A stretch of DNA of 64,000 nucleotides from contig NZ_CP036273.1 in NCBI RefSeq assembly GCF_007747215.1, positions 3,208,322 to 3,272,321 on the forward strand. Reading direction: 5' to 3'. The translations under genes and the position numbers were made by a program. Below, in pieces: positions 1-9,146 of this stretch (position 1 is the first letter of the stretch; every line of letters begins with the position of its first letter). The stretch is from Urbifossiella limnaea. Lineage in GTDB: Bacteria; Planctomycetota; Planctomycetia; Gemmatales; Gemmataceae. Below the pieces are notes generated by a model, which was not told the DNA's origin, did no database searches, and was given only the letters and a program-made list of their open reading frames with translations.

Positions 1-79
1 GCGGGCGGCGCGCGCGCACCGGCCCAGGCGGACGAGCAGGGGTGACAGTGGGGTGACACTCGGCGACACGTCCGGCTCC

Positions 80-3000
80 TCAGGCGGCCCGCCGGGCGGC
101 GGTGGGCGGCGCCGCGAGTGGCGTTCGAGCCCGCGGCCCCTGCCGGGCGGCGGACAGGATCACCGCGGCGTAGCGGTCGAGCATTTCGTTCTGCGTCAGG
201 TGTAAGTCGAACGCGGCCCGCGACTCGGCGGCCATCTTCGCACGCAGGCCCGGGTTCGCGAGCACCTCGCGCATCCGCTCGGCGAGGCCGGCGGCGTCGC
301 CGAACTCGAAGCGGAGGGCGTTCGCGCCCCAGAACACTTGCTCCGGTACGCCGTGAACGGGTGTCGAGAGAATGGGCAGCCCGAACGCCTCGGCTTCGAG
401 TACCGCCCGGCTGAACGTCTCCATGTGGGACGTGCAGACGAACACGTCCGCGGCGCGGAGGTAGTCCGTCACACGGTCCGTCTCGGGCACCAGGTTCACC
501 ATGCCGTCGAGACAGTGGCGGCGAACCAGCTCGCGGCAGTAGTCGGCGTACGGGATGCCGCTGCGGAGGCCGACCAGGTCGCAGGCGAAGTCGGTACGCT
601 CGCGCGCCAGCCGCGCCGCGGCCTCGATCAGCGTGTGCTGCCCCTTCCGCTCGCAGACCGTGCCGACGGCGAGGAAGCGGACGGGGCCGGCGGGAAGTTT
701 CCGGACCGGCGGGAAGGCAGCCGGGTCGAGCCCGTTGTGGATCACGCGGACGTTGCCGCGCGTGTTCAGGTGTGTGAACAGCGCCGCGGTGTCGTGCGAC
801 GCGGGGATGACGCGCGCCGCCAACGCGAACGCCAGTTCGACGCGCATCCGCGCGAACGGCGGGAACAGCCGCACCAGGGTTTCCCGCGAGTAGCTTTCGT
901 GGATGATCCACACCGCGGGGATGCCGGCCCGCGCGGCGGCTTCCACGAGCGGAAAGGTCGTCAGCGTGTTGGCGATCACCACTTCGGGGCGGTGCTGCCT
1001 CAGGACGGCGTCGGCCGTGCGGCGGGCGGCGCGGTACTCGGCGGGCGTCCACAGGCCGTCCACGAACCGGCGGCTCTGCGGCGTCTCGCGCACGTCCACG
1101 GGGATGCCGGCGTCGGCGTACACCGCCGCCCCCGGGCCGCCGAACGGCGACACGATCACGGGGGCGAGCGCGCCGCGGTCGCGCAGGCCCAGCACGATCT
1201 CGGACAGGTAGCGGGGCGCGCCCTCGGGGTTGTTCAGGTTGTGGGCCACGACCAGCGCCCTCACCGCCGGCCGCGTCGCCTCCGACGGCAGTGACAACGG
1301 GGCGTCACAGACCGGCTTCCACGGCGTGCGTTCGGAGCAGTTCGGGTTGTGGTACGGGTCGAGCAGCCGGCCGTGGGCGCGCCTCAGCGACAGGAGTTCC
1401 GACGGCAGGAACTCCGGCGGCGCGGCGCCCGTTCGCTTCAGTTCCGCACCCGGTACGACGGCGCAGCGGAGCCCGCGGCCACGCACGCGGAGCGAAAAGT
1501 CCACGTCCCACAGCGAGTGCGGGTAGCGGCGGGCGTCGAACCCGCCGAGTTGCTCGAACGTGTCGCGCCGCGTCAGGAGGCAGCGGCCGCTCACGACCGA
1601 CACGGTCCGCGTCACCTCGGCGAGGAAGTAGTAGCTGATCGCGGTCGGCTCCAGCCCCGCGAACGCCGGCGCGGGGGCGATGCCGTCGCGCATCCCGGTC
1701 ACGATCCCGGCGTCTATTCCGGCCCCGGTCGCGTCCACGATTCGGCCGCCGACGGCGCCGACGCCGGGAATTCGGAGGTTCGCTACGAGCCGCGACAGCC
1801 AGCGCGGGTCGGTCGGTTCGCAGCCGGCTTCGAGGAACAGGAGTAGGTCTTCCGTGCGGCCCGCGGCCATGCGGTTGAGCCGCTCGGCGGGCGGGTCGCG
1901 GTCGATCACCAGGTAGTCGGTGAAACCGCGGTACGCCGTCGTCTGCCGCAGCGCTCGCACCGTGCGCCGGGCAGCCTCGGCCTCGCCGCTCACGACCACC
2001 GCCACACTCGGGCCGTCGTCGGGGCCGTCGAGCGCGAGCACCGGCAGCCCCAACTTCGTGGCGAACGGCGGGACGTACAGCTCGGCGGCGATGCCCCGGC
2101 GGGTGAGTGCCTCTTCCACGGCCCGGCGGCCGGAGGTGTGGACGTAGGTCTTCACGCCCGCGGCCGTCGCCGTGGAGTCGGGCAGCGACCGCCAGTGGTA
2201 CAGCACCTGCGGAATGTGCTCGACCCGGTCCGTGCGCTCGGTCACGCGCAGGAGGAGGTCGTGGTCCTGCGAACCCTCGAACCCGGGGCGGAAGCGGCCG
2301 GCGGCCTCGAAGACGCTGCGGCGGATCGTCGTGAAGTGGTTGACGTAGTTGTAACTCAGGAGCAGTTCCGGCGACCAGGCCGGCTTGAACTGCGGGTCGT
2401 AGCGGCGGCCGGCGGCGTCGGTCTTGTCCTCGTCGGAGTAGATCAGGTCGGCGTCGGGCCGCGTCTGCAACCGCTCGGCGACGGCGAACAGGGCGTGCGG
2501 CGCGAGTTCGTCGTCGTGGTCGAGGAGGCACACGAACTCGCCGGTGGCCAGGTCGGCGGCGCTGTTCGTGGCCCGGCAGATGTGTCCGTTCTCGGCCCGG
2601 CGGACGAGCTTGATGCGCGGGTCGGCCGGGAGGCGGTCCAGGTAGCGGAGCAGGTCGGGGTCGGTGGAGCCGTCGTCGGCGAGGCACAGCTCCCAGTGCG
2701 GGTACGCTTGCGCCCGCACCGACTCCACGGCCCGCCGGAGCCAGCGCGAGCCGATCCGCTTCTTGGCGTCGAGGTAGACCGGCACCAGGATGCTGAACGT
2801 CGGCCCGTGTCGGAAGCGATCGATCTCAGCGGTCATCGCCGCTTGGAGGCGCGGCGTGACGGCGGTGTTCTCGACGTAGCCGAGGTGCGGGTCGCGCGGG
2901 CGGAAGCGGCGGGCGAGCAACCGGCCCTGCACCTTCTCGCGCAGCTCGCTCGCCTTCGCCGCGGCGCGGCCCAGGCGCGCCGCCCACCTCGCCGGCGAGA

Positions 3001-3376
3001 CGACCTCGCCGGACGCCACCGACTTCAACACCCTGCCGAGGAAGCCGGGCTGGTGCGGCGTGTCGGCCACGGTGTCGAGCGAGGCGACGGGCCGCGAGGC
3101 GAGCACGTGTTCGCCCGCGGCGAAGACCGCCACGACGGCCAGCGTGACGGCGGATTCTTCAGGGAACTGCGTTCCAAAGTTGACCCGCGCCTGCCCGCCG
3201 ACGGTCACGGGCACCGGCTCGCAGCGCGTGACCGTCTCGCCGTCGAGGCGGACGTCGAAGTGGGTCGGCGGCGCGGTCGCGCCTTGCCAGTACCCGGTGA
3301 CGCGGACCAGGCGCATCCCCGAGAACGGCTCGGTCACCCGCTCGACGGCGACGGACGTACTCGGCTCGGCGTCCAT
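80..3376 (-). CDS. Two-domain glycosyltransferase (GT2 + GT4)
   Basis: A 1098-residue protein that probably transfers several sugars to a surface polysaccharide at the cytoplasmic face. Residues about 190-430 form a GT2 (GT-A) domain: the strand FSILVPVYLDAKK, then ADDGSTD, then the metal-binding DHDD in LLDHDDELA. Residues about 450-680 look like a second, weaker GT2-like module. From about 720 to 1060 there is a GT4 (GT-B) domain with GTVCERKGQHTL and the EX7E nucleotide-sugar site in METFSRAVLEAEAFG. The first 100 residues form a beta-rich domain I do not recognise. No transmembrane segment is evident. It follows the FGE gene by 69 bp on the same strand and could be cotranscribed. Donor and acceptor sugars cannot be read from the sequence. 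O-antigen or rhamnan-type assembly is an inference from family architecture. Confidence 0.85.
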   Translation of the reverse strand: MDAEPSTSVAVERVTEPFSGMRLVRVTGYWQGATAPPTHFDVRLDGETVTRCEPVPVTVGGQARVNFGTQFPEESAVTLAVVAVFAAGEHVLASRPVASLDTVADTPHQPGFLGRVLKSVASGEVVSPARWAARLGRAAAKASELREKVQGRLLARRFRPRDPHLGYVENTAVTPRLQAAMTAEIDRFRHGPTFSILVPVYLDAKKRIGSRWLRRAVESVRAQAYPHWELCLADDGSTDPDLLRYLDRLPADPRIKLVRRAENGHICRATNSAADLATGEFVCLLDHDDELAPHALFAVAERLQTRPDADLIYSDEDKTDAAGRRYDPQFKPAWSPELLLSYNYVNHFTTIRRSVFEAAGRFRPGFEGSQDHDLLLRVTERTDRVEHIPQVLYHWRSLPDSTATAAGVKTYVHTSGRRAVEEALTRRGIAAELYVPPFATKLGLPVLALDGPDDGPSVAVVVSGEAEAARRTVRALRQTTAYRGFTDYLVIDRDPPAERLNRMAAGRTEDLLLFLEAGCEPTDPRWLSRLVANLRIPGVGAVGGRIVDATGAGIDAGIVTGMRDGIAPAPAFAGLEPTAISYYFLAEVTRTVSVVSGRCLLTRRDTFEQLGGFDARRYPHSLWDVDFSLRVRGRGLRCAVVPGAELKRTGAAPPEFLPSELLSLRRAHGRLLDPYHNPNCSERTPWKPVCDAPLSLPSEATRPAVRALVVAHNLNNPEGAPRYLSEIVLGLRDRGALAPVIVSPFGGPGAAVYADAGIPVDVRETPQSRRFVDGLWTPAEYRAARRTADAVLRQHRPEVVIANTLTTFPLVEAAARAGIPAVWIIHESYSRETLVRLFPPFARMRVELAFALAARVIPASHDTAALFTHLNTRGNVRVIHNGLDPAAFPPVRKLPAGPVRFLAVGTVCERKGQHTLIEAAARLARERTDFACDLVGLRSGIPYADYCRELVRRHCLDGMVNLVPETDRVTDYLRAADVFVCTSHMETFSRAVLEAEAFGLPILSTPVHGVPEQVFWGANALRFEFGDAAGLAERMREVLANPGLRAKMAAESRAAFDLHLTQNEMLDRYAAVILSAARQGPRARTPLAAPPTAARRAA

Positions 3377-3445
3377 GCCGCGGCCCGATGGGGAAGGTTC
3401 GAGCGGGGAGGGTACAGCGCCCGCGCCGCCGCACTCAACCCCAAC

Positions 3446-4519
3446 TCACGGCGCGTTCTTCGCGCAGCGGAAGCCGGTGTGCGTGGCGCTGCTGTCCGTC
3501 GGGTCCTTGTCGCGGGCCGACGGCAGGTAGCGCTTGCAGTACGTGTCGTCGCACAGGTACGAGCCGCCGCGGCGCACGCGCTCGGCCACGCCGTCCGGGC
3601 CGAGTACGCCGCCGTCCGGGCCGGGCGGGTTGGACCGCGGCGAGCGGGCGTAGTAGTCGGGGTCGTACCAGTCGGCGCACCACTCCCACACGTTGCCGCT
3701 CAAGTCGTGTAGCCCGTAGCCGTTCGCGGGGAAGCTGCCGACCGGGGCGACGCCGGCGTAGCCGTCCGCGCCGGTGTCGGTCTTCGGGAAGCTGCCCTGG
3801 TGGGCGTTCGCGTACCACTTGCCCTCCTGGCCCTGGTGGGCGTCGCCCCAGCAGTACGGTTTGTTCGCCAGGCCGCCGCGGGCCGCGTACTCCCACTCCG
3901 CTTCCGTGGGCAGGCGCTTGCCGGCCCAGCGGGCGTAGGCCGCGGCGTCGTCCCACGCGATCTGCACGGCGGGGAAGTTCGCTTTCCCCGTCAGGTCGGT
4001 GCCGTGTCCCTCGGGCCGGCGCCAGCACGCCCCCGGCACGTACTTCCACCACGGCGGGTAGGCCGCGGGCCACGTCCGCGGGTCGAGGGACGCCTCCGCC
4101 GCGTAGAACACCGCCGACCCCGGCACGAGCTTTTCCGGGTCCGCGCCGGGGTACTTCCGCGCGTCCGGCTTCCGCTCCGCGACGGTGACGTAGCCCGTGG
4201 CCCGCACGAAGGCCGCGAACTGGGCGTTGGTCACCTCGGTCTTGTCGAGGTAGAACGGGGCCAGCGTTACCTCGTGGGCCGGCTGCTCGTCGGCGGGGCC
4301 GTCGGCGCGGCCCATCGTGAACGTGCCGCCGGGGACGAGCACCATCTCGCCGGCCGCGTTGTCGGCGAGGCCGAGTGCGACTCGGTCCGACGGGTCCCCC
4401 GATTTAAAGCCGACCACGGAGAGGACGCCGACGAGCGCCCCCACGCCAACCACCGCGACGATCAGGAGCCACGACAGCCTCTTCGGCTGCGGCTGCGGCG
4501 ACTTCGGACGGCGCGACAT
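3446..4519 (-). CDS. Formylglycine-generating enzyme, membrane-anchored
   Basis: A SUMF1/FGE-family enzyme that converts the active-site Cys of type I sulfatases to formylglycine. The start MSRRPKSPQP is preferred over an upstream ATG because it puts one transmembrane anchor (about residues 17-38, LSWLLIVAVVGVGALVGV) right after a basic tail. The catalytic domain then follows outside the membrane. The C-terminus carries GGSYLCDDTYCKRY, which keeps both cysteines of the true FGE copper site, and ends in the family-typical HTGFRCAK. That separates it from catalytically silent SUMF1-like domains such as the one at 33,330. No sulfatase is present in this window, so its clients must be encoded elsewhere. 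It is divergent from the cysA-like gene at 4651. Confidence 0.9.
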   Translation of the reverse strand: MSRRPKSPQPQPKRLSWLLIVAVVGVGALVGVLSVVGFKSGDPSDRVALGLADNAAGEMVLVPGGTFTMGRADGPADEQPAHEVTLAPFYLDKTEVTNAQFAAFVRATGYVTVAERKPDARKYPGADPEKLVPGSAVFYAAEASLDPRTWPAAYPPWWKYVPGACWRRPEGHGTDLTGKANFPAVQIAWDDAAAYARWAGKRLPTEAEWEYAARGGLANKPYCWGDAHQGQEGKWYANAHQGSFPKTDTGADGYAGVAPVGSFPANGYGLHDLSGNVWEWCADWYDPDYYARSPRSNPPGPDGGVLGPDGVAERVRRGGSYLCDDTYCKRYLPSARDKDPTDSSATHTGFRCAKNAP

Positions 4520-4650
4520 GGGTGCGGCCCGGAGGACGGGTGTGGCAGATTGCCGACTAATCTGATAAATCAACCGACGAATTCGGCTCAAGCCGCGGTC
4601 CGGTTCGGCCGATGGTTCGGGTCAGGATACCGCGCCCGCCCCGGGAAGCC

Positions 4651-5715
4651 ATGAGCATCACCGCCACGAACGTGAGTAAGCGGTTCGGCGAGTTCGTCGC
4701 CCTCGACGGCGTTTCGGTCGAGTGCCCCGCCGGGGAGTTGGTGGCGCTGCTCGGCCCGAGCGGCTCCGGCAAGACGACGCTCCTGCGGATCATCGCCGGG
4801 CTCGAAGTCGCCGACAGTGGCAGCGTGCATCACGAGGCGGAAAACATCACGCACCGCTCCGCGAAGGACCGGCACGTCGGCTTCGTGTTCCAGCACTACG
4901 CCCTGTTCCGGCACATGACCGTGTTCGAGAACGTGGCCTTCGGCCTCCGCGTGCGGAAGTGGCCGGAGGAGAAGGTGCGCGACCGGGTGATGAAGCTGCT
5001 GAACCTCGTCCGCCTGCCGGAGAAGGCCGAGCGCTACCCCGCGGCTCTGTCCGGCGGGCAGCGGCAGCGGATCGCGCTGGCACGGGCGCTGGCCCCGGAA
5101 CCGAAGGTGCTGCTTCTCGACGAGCCGTTCGGGGCGCTCGACGCCAAGGTCCGCACCGAGCTGCGCCACTGGCTGAGGCAGTTCCACGACGAGTCGCACG
5201 TCACCAGCATCTTCGTGACGCACGACCAGGAAGAGGCGTTCGAGGTGGCCGACCGCGTAGTCGTGATGAACAAGGGGAAGATCGAGCAGGTCGGCAGCCC
5301 GATCGAGGTGTTCGAGCACCCCGCGAACGCCTTCGTGATGGACTTCCTGGGCAACGTGAACAAGCTGCCGGTGCGCGTGGAGGGCGGCCGGGCGCTGTTC
5401 GGCGAGAAGCACCGGGTCGAACTGCCGGGCAAGCTGTTCGAGCAGGCCGACGGCCACGCCGACGCCTACATCCGGCCGCACGAGTTGGACATCTCGCGCA
5501 CCGCGGACGCCGGCAACTGCATGTCCGCGGAGGTGGTCCACATCAACCCGGCCGGTTCGGTCGTGAAGGTGCGGCTGCTCGCGGAGGACTTCGGGCTGAT
5601 GCTCAACGTCGATCTGCCGCTGGAGCGATACCGGCAGCTCGGCCTCCAGGCGCGGGAGGCGGTGTACGTCACACCAAAGTCAGCGACCATCTTCACGCCC
5701 GACTACGCGATCTAG
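4651..5715 (+). CDS. cysA: Sulfate/thiosulfate ABC transporter ATP-binding protein
   Basis: A 354-residue ATPase that would power sulfate or thiosulfate import. The Walker A is [11 protein letters not shown], the ABC signature is [15 protein letters not shown], the Walker B is [12 protein letters not shown], and the switch His lies in [10 protein letters not shown]. The region after residue 235 is a CysA-type regulatory (TOBE-like) domain with IRPHELDI. The ATG at 4651 is chosen over an in-frame GTG at 4612 because [13 protein letters not shown] matches the usual family start. No permease (cysT/cysW) or binding protein is nearby, so this is an orphan ATPase. A different anion substrate is possible. 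It ends just before a 20-bp hairpin. Confidence 0.88.
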   Translation: MSITATNVSKRFGEFVALDGVSVECPAGELVALLGPSGSGKTTLLRIIAGLEVADSGSVHHEAENITHRSAKDRHVGFVFQHYALFRHMTVFENVAFGLRVRKWPEEKVRDRVMKLLNLVRLPEKAERYPAALSGGQRQRIALARALAPEPKVLLLDEPFGALDAKVRTELRHWLRQFHDESHVTSIFVTHDQEEAFEVADRVVVMNKGKIEQVGSPIEVFEHPANAFVMDFLGNVNKLPVRVEGGRALFGEKHRVELPGKLFEQADGHADAYIRPHELDISRTADAGNCMSAEVVHINPAGSVVKVRLLAEDFGLMLNVDLPLERYRQLGLQAREAVYVTPKSATIFTPDYAI

Positions 5716-5736
5716 CACGGAAGTCGATTCACTTTG

Positions 5737-5781
5737 GCGGACGCTTGCGGCTTCGCGTTCGGCGAAGCCGCAAGCGTCCGC
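5737..5781. terminator. Long hairpin after the cysA-like gene
   Basis: A 20-bp perfect inverted repeat (5737-5756 with 5762-5781) around a 5-nt loop, 21 bp after the cysA stop. There is no clear T tract. It is read as a terminator or transcript-end stabiliser. Confidence 0.65.
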
Positions 5782-5881
5782 TTCGGCTTATAAACCTCTT
5801 TGAAATCAGAATTTGCACCATTCACATCGGTAAAGTCAAAATTCCCGCTGGACGTGTCCCGATTAGGCCGATAGAGTTGCT

Positions 5882-5911
5882 ACACGACCAAGTTGATGAT
5901 TCTGGTCGTGT
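5882..5911. promoter_or_regulatory. Inverted repeat upstream of the lipoprotein gene
   Basis: The 9-bp arms ACACGACCA (5882-5890) and TGGTCGTGT (5903-5911) are separated by 12 nt. The repeat ends 18 nt before the GTG at 5930 and just before the GGAGG ribosome site at 5920-5924. It sits in an AT-richer leader (5782-5929) and could be an operator or a 5'-UTR hairpin. Which of these it is cannot be decided here. Confidence 0.4.
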
Positions 5912-5929
5912 TTATGATCGGAGGCCGTC

Positions 5930-6376
5930 GTGACCGTCGCCGCGTTTCGCTCCCCGCCGCCACTCCGTCGCATCCTCGCGGGCTTCGTCGCCTGTGCCGG
6001 CGTGACCTTCACCGGCTGCGGCACTAAGGGGCCGGAGCTGTACCAGGTGAAGGGCACGGTTCTCGTCAACAAGAAGGCCGCTGAACACGCCACGGTCGTA
6101 CTTCACCCGGTGAACCCGGCCACGCCCGACGCACCGAAGCCGCGCGGCAAGGTGAACGCCGACGGCTCCTTCACCCTCACGACGCACACCGTCGGCGACG
6201 GCGCCCCGGCCGGCGAGTACCGCGTCACGGTCGAGCAGTGGCTCGCCGGTGCCCGGTCCGACGACCCGCCGGCGAACCGCCTGCCGGCGAAGTACGCCGA
6301 CCCGAACACGTCCGGCCTCACCGCCACGATCTCCGCCGGGGCGACCGAACTCAAGGCCATCGAGATCACCCGCTAA
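5930..6376 (+). CDS. Small lipoprotein, carboxypeptidase-regulatory-like
   Basis: A 148-residue exported lipoprotein. The N-terminus has a signal peptide ending in the lipobox FTGC (Cys at about residue 26). The body starts VKGTVLVNKKAAEHATVVLHP, the transthyretin/carboxypeptidase-regulatory-like beta sandwich that is frequent in planctomycetes. The start is GTG with GGAGG six bases upstream. It lies 30 bp ahead of the DUF1559 gene and is probably cotranscribed with it, a pairing I recall as common in this phylum. Molecular function is unknown. A structural or substrate-binding role at the cell surface is inference. Confidence 0.75.
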   Translation: MTVAAFRSPPPLRRILAGFVACAGVTFTGCGTKGPELYQVKGTVLVNKKAAEHATVVLHPVNPATPDAPKPRGKVNADGSFTLTTHTVGDGAPAGEYRVTVEQWLAGARSDDPPANRLPAKYADPNTSGLTATISAGATELKAIEITR

Positions 6377-6406
6377 CAGCACCCCGCCCCCGAACCGGAG
6401 ACACGA

Positions 6407-7381
6407 ATGCCCCGCCTTGCCCGGACCCGCCGCGGGTTCACGCTCATCGAACTGCTGGTGGTGATCGCCATCATCGCCATCCTCATCGGCCTGCTACTGC
6501 CGGCCGTGCAGAAGGTGCGTGAGGCCGCCGCCCGCGCCAAGTGCCAGAACAACCTCAAGCAGCTCGGCCTCGGGCTGCACGCCTACCACGACGCGAACAG
6601 CGGCCTGCCGGCGAACATCCGGCCGGACGCCGTCAGCACCGTCCGCGTCCGCTGGCTCACCTACGTCCTGCCGTACATCGAACAGGCACCGCTGTTCCAG
6701 CAGGCCAACCTGAACCAGAACTGGCACCTCCAGCCGGCGGTGTTCGGCGTCAAGCTCAACGTCGTCGAGTGCCCGTCGGCCCCGAACGGGCAGGTCGTCG
6801 ACGGCGCGCCGGACACGTCTCCGCAATGGACGTCGATCGTGGCCAACGGCGACTACGCCGGCTTCTACGGCGTGTCGCCGGAACTGGTGACTGTCGCCGG
6901 GCTGAGCGCGACGACGGCGCGGGCCGACAACGGCGCCATCTCGAAGACGATTAAGCTGTCCTTCGGCTCGTTCACGGACGGCCTCTCGAACACGCTCCAG
7001 CTGACGGAGTCGGCCGGCCGCCCGGACATCTACCGCAACGGCAAGCTGGTGGTGAAGGCGAACGGCGGCACGCGGGTGAACGGCGGCGGCTGGTGCCGGC
7101 CCGCGAGCGAGTTGAACATCCTCCGCGGCTCGGACGCCAGCGGCACCACGGCCCCGGGCACGTCGGCGATCAACGTGACCAACGGCATCCAGCTGAACGG
7201 TTACCCCGACCCGTTCTACAACACGGACGGCACCGGGCAGATTTACAGCTTCCACACCGGCGGGGTGAACGCCCTGCTCGGCGACGGCAGCGTACGGTTC
7301 CTGAAGTCCGGCGCGCCGATCGCAACGGTCGCCGCGCTGGTCAGCCGCAACGGCGGTGAGACGGGCTCGAACCTGGATTGA
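6407..7381 (+). CDS. DUF1559 family protein with prepilin-like N-terminus
   Basis: A 324-residue protein. [20 protein letters not shown] at residues about 4-25 is a type IV prepilin/pseudopilin cleavage and methylation motif (cleavage after G, mature F1, E5) with its hydrophobic helix. It is followed by [18 protein letters not shown] and the DUF1559 beta-rich body, which ends in the family-typical [17 protein letters not shown] near the C-terminus. Such proteins are strongly expanded in Planctomycetota. Their role is unknown but is presumed to be pseudopilin-like assembly at the cell surface. It is preceded by the lipoprotein gene and followed by a strong terminator hairpin. Confidence 0.9.
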   Translation: MPRLARTRRGFTLIELLVVIAIIAILIGLLLPAVQKVREAAARAKCQNNLKQLGLGLHAYHDANSGLPANIRPDAVSTVRVRWLTYVLPYIEQAPLFQQANLNQNWHLQPAVFGVKLNVVECPSAPNGQVVDGAPDTSPQWTSIVANGDYAGFYGVSPELVTVAGLSATTARADNGAISKTIKLSFGSFTDGLSNTLQLTESAGRPDIYRNGKLVVKANGGTRVNGGGWCRPASELNILRGSDASGTTAPGTSAINVTNGIQLNGYPDPFYNTDGTGQIYSFHTGGVNALLGDGSVRFLKSGAPIATVAALVSRNGGETGSNLD

Positions 7382-7404
7382 GCAGACGCGCCGGTCCGCC
7401 GCAG

Positions 7405-7428
7405 CGCCCGGGGTGTGTTCCCCGGGCG
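7405..7428 (+). terminator. Terminator after DUF1559 gene
   Basis: A perfect 9-bp stem (CGCCCGGGG / CCCCGGGCG) with a 6-nt loop, followed by TTCGCGTTT, 23 bp after the stop at 7381. Confidence 0.75.
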
Positions 7429-7497
7429 TTCGCGTTTGCATCGGCCGGCCCGGCGTGTACGCTGGTAGGTGACCCCAATCGGGCCGGAGGTTCCGTC

Positions 7498-8508
7498 ATG
7501 CCCCCCACCCCCGCCGCGAAGCCGGACCGCCGCCCGCCGCTCGACCCCGACCGCGAGTTCCGCGGCCCGCCGGAGGAGGAGTTCTGGGAGCGCTACAACC
7601 GCCGCCTCGAATTCCCGCTCTCCGCCGTCGCCGCCGTCCTGCTCCACGTCGCCGTCGCGGCGTTCGTGATCTTCCTGTTCGTCAAGGTCATGGGTGCCGG
7701 CCCCGACCGCTCCGCGGTCCCCGTGTCCCTCGTGGACCTGGGCGGCGACGACGACATCGGCCTGGGGTCGAAGGGGTCCGGCGGCACGACCGACGACATC
7801 AAGGAAGGCGAGAACCAGTTCAAGGCCCAGAAGAACGAACTGCCGACGCCCGAGCAACTGGCGCAGGCCGAGGTGGCCATGAAGCGCGTCCTGCTCGACG
7901 ACGCGGGGACGCTGCCGGTCGCCGCCGCGAACCGGGCCGCGTTCGCCAAGTCGGACGAGGAGTTGCTGAAGAAGATTCTCGGCAGCCGCAAGGGCGACGG
8001 GCCGGGCGACGGCAAGGGGAACACCGGCGAGGCGGGGAAGGGGCCCGGCGGCTCCGGCGCCGACTCGACCCGCGCCCGCTCCCTCCGCTGGGTGCTCCGC
8101 TTCCAGACCAGCGACGGGCACGACTACGTCAACCAGTTGGCGGCGATGGGGGCGACGATCCTGGTGCCGCTGCCGCCGGAGAACAAGCAGTGTCTGCACT
8201 TCAGCGACCTGCGAACGCCGAACCCGCGGATGGCGACCGACGACGACCTGAAGTCGCTCTCGGGCCAGATCAAGTTCAGCGATACGCGGCCGGGGTCGGT
8301 GGCCGGCGTGTGCGCGGTGCTGCGGGTGACGCAGCCGGCGCAGTCGTTCTGGGCGTTCTTCCCGCGCGGGCTGGAGGACGACCTGTCGCGGAAGGAACTG
8401 GCCTACCGCAACCGCCGGGCGGAGGACATTGAGGAGACGATTTTCAAGGTGATTGTCCGCGGCGGCAGCTACGACCTGGTCGTGGTGGACCAGACGCCGA
8501 AGCGGTGA
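7498..8508 (+). CDS. Single-pass membrane protein, TonB/TolA-like layout, unknown function
   Basis: A 336-residue protein with a cytoplasmic, charged N-terminus of about 39 residues and one transmembrane helix (about 40-66, VLLHVAVAAFVIFLFVKVMG). A long Gly/Asp/Lys-rich region (to about residue 190) precedes a folded C-terminal domain. This topology is that of TonB or TolA energy-transducing proteins. Its stop lies only 11 bp from the convergent exbD-exbD-exbB operon, which fits a role as the partner of that motor. I see no recognisable TonB C-terminal motif, so this is inferred from layout and context. The ATG at 7498 is preferred over an upstream in-frame start because it removes residues that overlap the terminator hairpin. 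Confidence 0.6.
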   Translation: MPPTPAAKPDRRPPLDPDREFRGPPEEEFWERYNRRLEFPLSAVAAVLLHVAVAAFVIFLFVKVMGAGPDRSAVPVSLVDLGGDDDIGLGSKGSGGTTDDIKEGENQFKAQKNELPTPEQLAQAEVAMKRVLLDDAGTLPVAAANRAAFAKSDEELLKKILGSRKGDGPGDGKGNTGEAGKGPGGSGADSTRARSLRWVLRFQTSDGHDYVNQLAAMGATILVPLPPENKQCLHFSDLRTPNPRMATDDDLKSLSGQIKFSDTRPGSVAGVCAVLRVTQPAQSFWAFFPRGLEDDLSRKELAYRNRRAEDIEETIFKVIVRGGSYDLVVVDQTPKR

Positions 8509-8519
8509 CCACTCGATAA

Positions 8520-9146
8520 TTATCGCACGGGTCGCGGCCGCAGCAGCACGTTGTGGACGCCGTTCCCCTTGGCCGCGTCCAGGATCGTCGTCTGGACGCC
8601 CCACGGCACGTCGGTGTCGAGGTCGAACAGCATCTCGCTGCGGCCGGTCTTGTTCATCACGTCCTTCATGCGGCCTTGCAGCTGCTCGATCGGCACCGCC
8701 TCCTTCTCCAGCTTCACCGCCACCTTCTCGCCCTCCATCGCCGCCGACACGATGAACACCTTGTCGCGGATGTCCTTCAGGTTCACTTTCGGCACCGCGG
8801 CGCCCTTGTCCTCTGGCGCCGTCTCCGGGATCGAAATCGACCGCTCCAGCGACTCGTAGCTGATGGTGAGGATGAAGAAGATCAGCAGCACGAGGCACAC
8901 GTCGATGAGCGGGTTCATGTCGAGGTGCGTCTCGTCGGCCTCGGCGTGGCCGTGGTCCTCCTGCTCGGCCGCGGCCTCGGCGAAGACGGGGTGCAGCTCC
9001 AACTGCGTCCACGTCGTCTCGCCCGGCCCGCGGACCTCGTCGGTCGGCAGCCACACGCCGTCCGCCAGCCCGGCTGCAATCTCCTGGGCCGACGGCACCG
9101 AGGCCGCGGTCGGCGAGCCCTCCTGGCGGACGTGCCACGTACTCAT
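8520..9146 (-). CDS. ExbD/TolR-family proton-channel subunit, second copy, GYF_2-like N-terminus
   Basis: A 208-residue biopolymer-transport protein. The single transmembrane segment LDMNPLIDVCLVLLIFFILT (about residues 75-95) carries the conserved Asp of the ExbD/TolR proton path, and a periplasmic domain follows. The first 55 residues (MSTWHVRQEGS ... TWTQLELHP) resemble a GYF_2/DUF4339-type domain placed on the cytoplasmic side, which classical ExbD lacks. It starts inside the stop of the preceding exbD through a 4-bp ATGA overlap, so the two are translationally coupled. It probably forms a heteromeric channel with the ExbB at 9867-10592. Confidence 0.85.
   Translation of the reverse strand: MSTWHVRQEGSPTAASVPSAQEIAAGLADGVWLPTDEVRGPGETTWTQLELHPVFAEAAAEQEDHGHAEADETHLDMNPLIDVCLVLLIFFILTISYESLERSISIPETAPEDKGAAVPKVNLKDIRDKVFIVSAAMEGEKVAVKLEKEAVPIEQLQGRMKDVMNKTGRSEMLFDLDTDVPWGVQTTILDAAKGNGVHNVLLRPRPVR

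Noticed and set aside
1305-2687. Long Arg/Pro-rich ORF inside the glycosyltransferase gene
   Set aside because: Shadow frame of high-GC coding DNA; the main frame has all the domain motifs.
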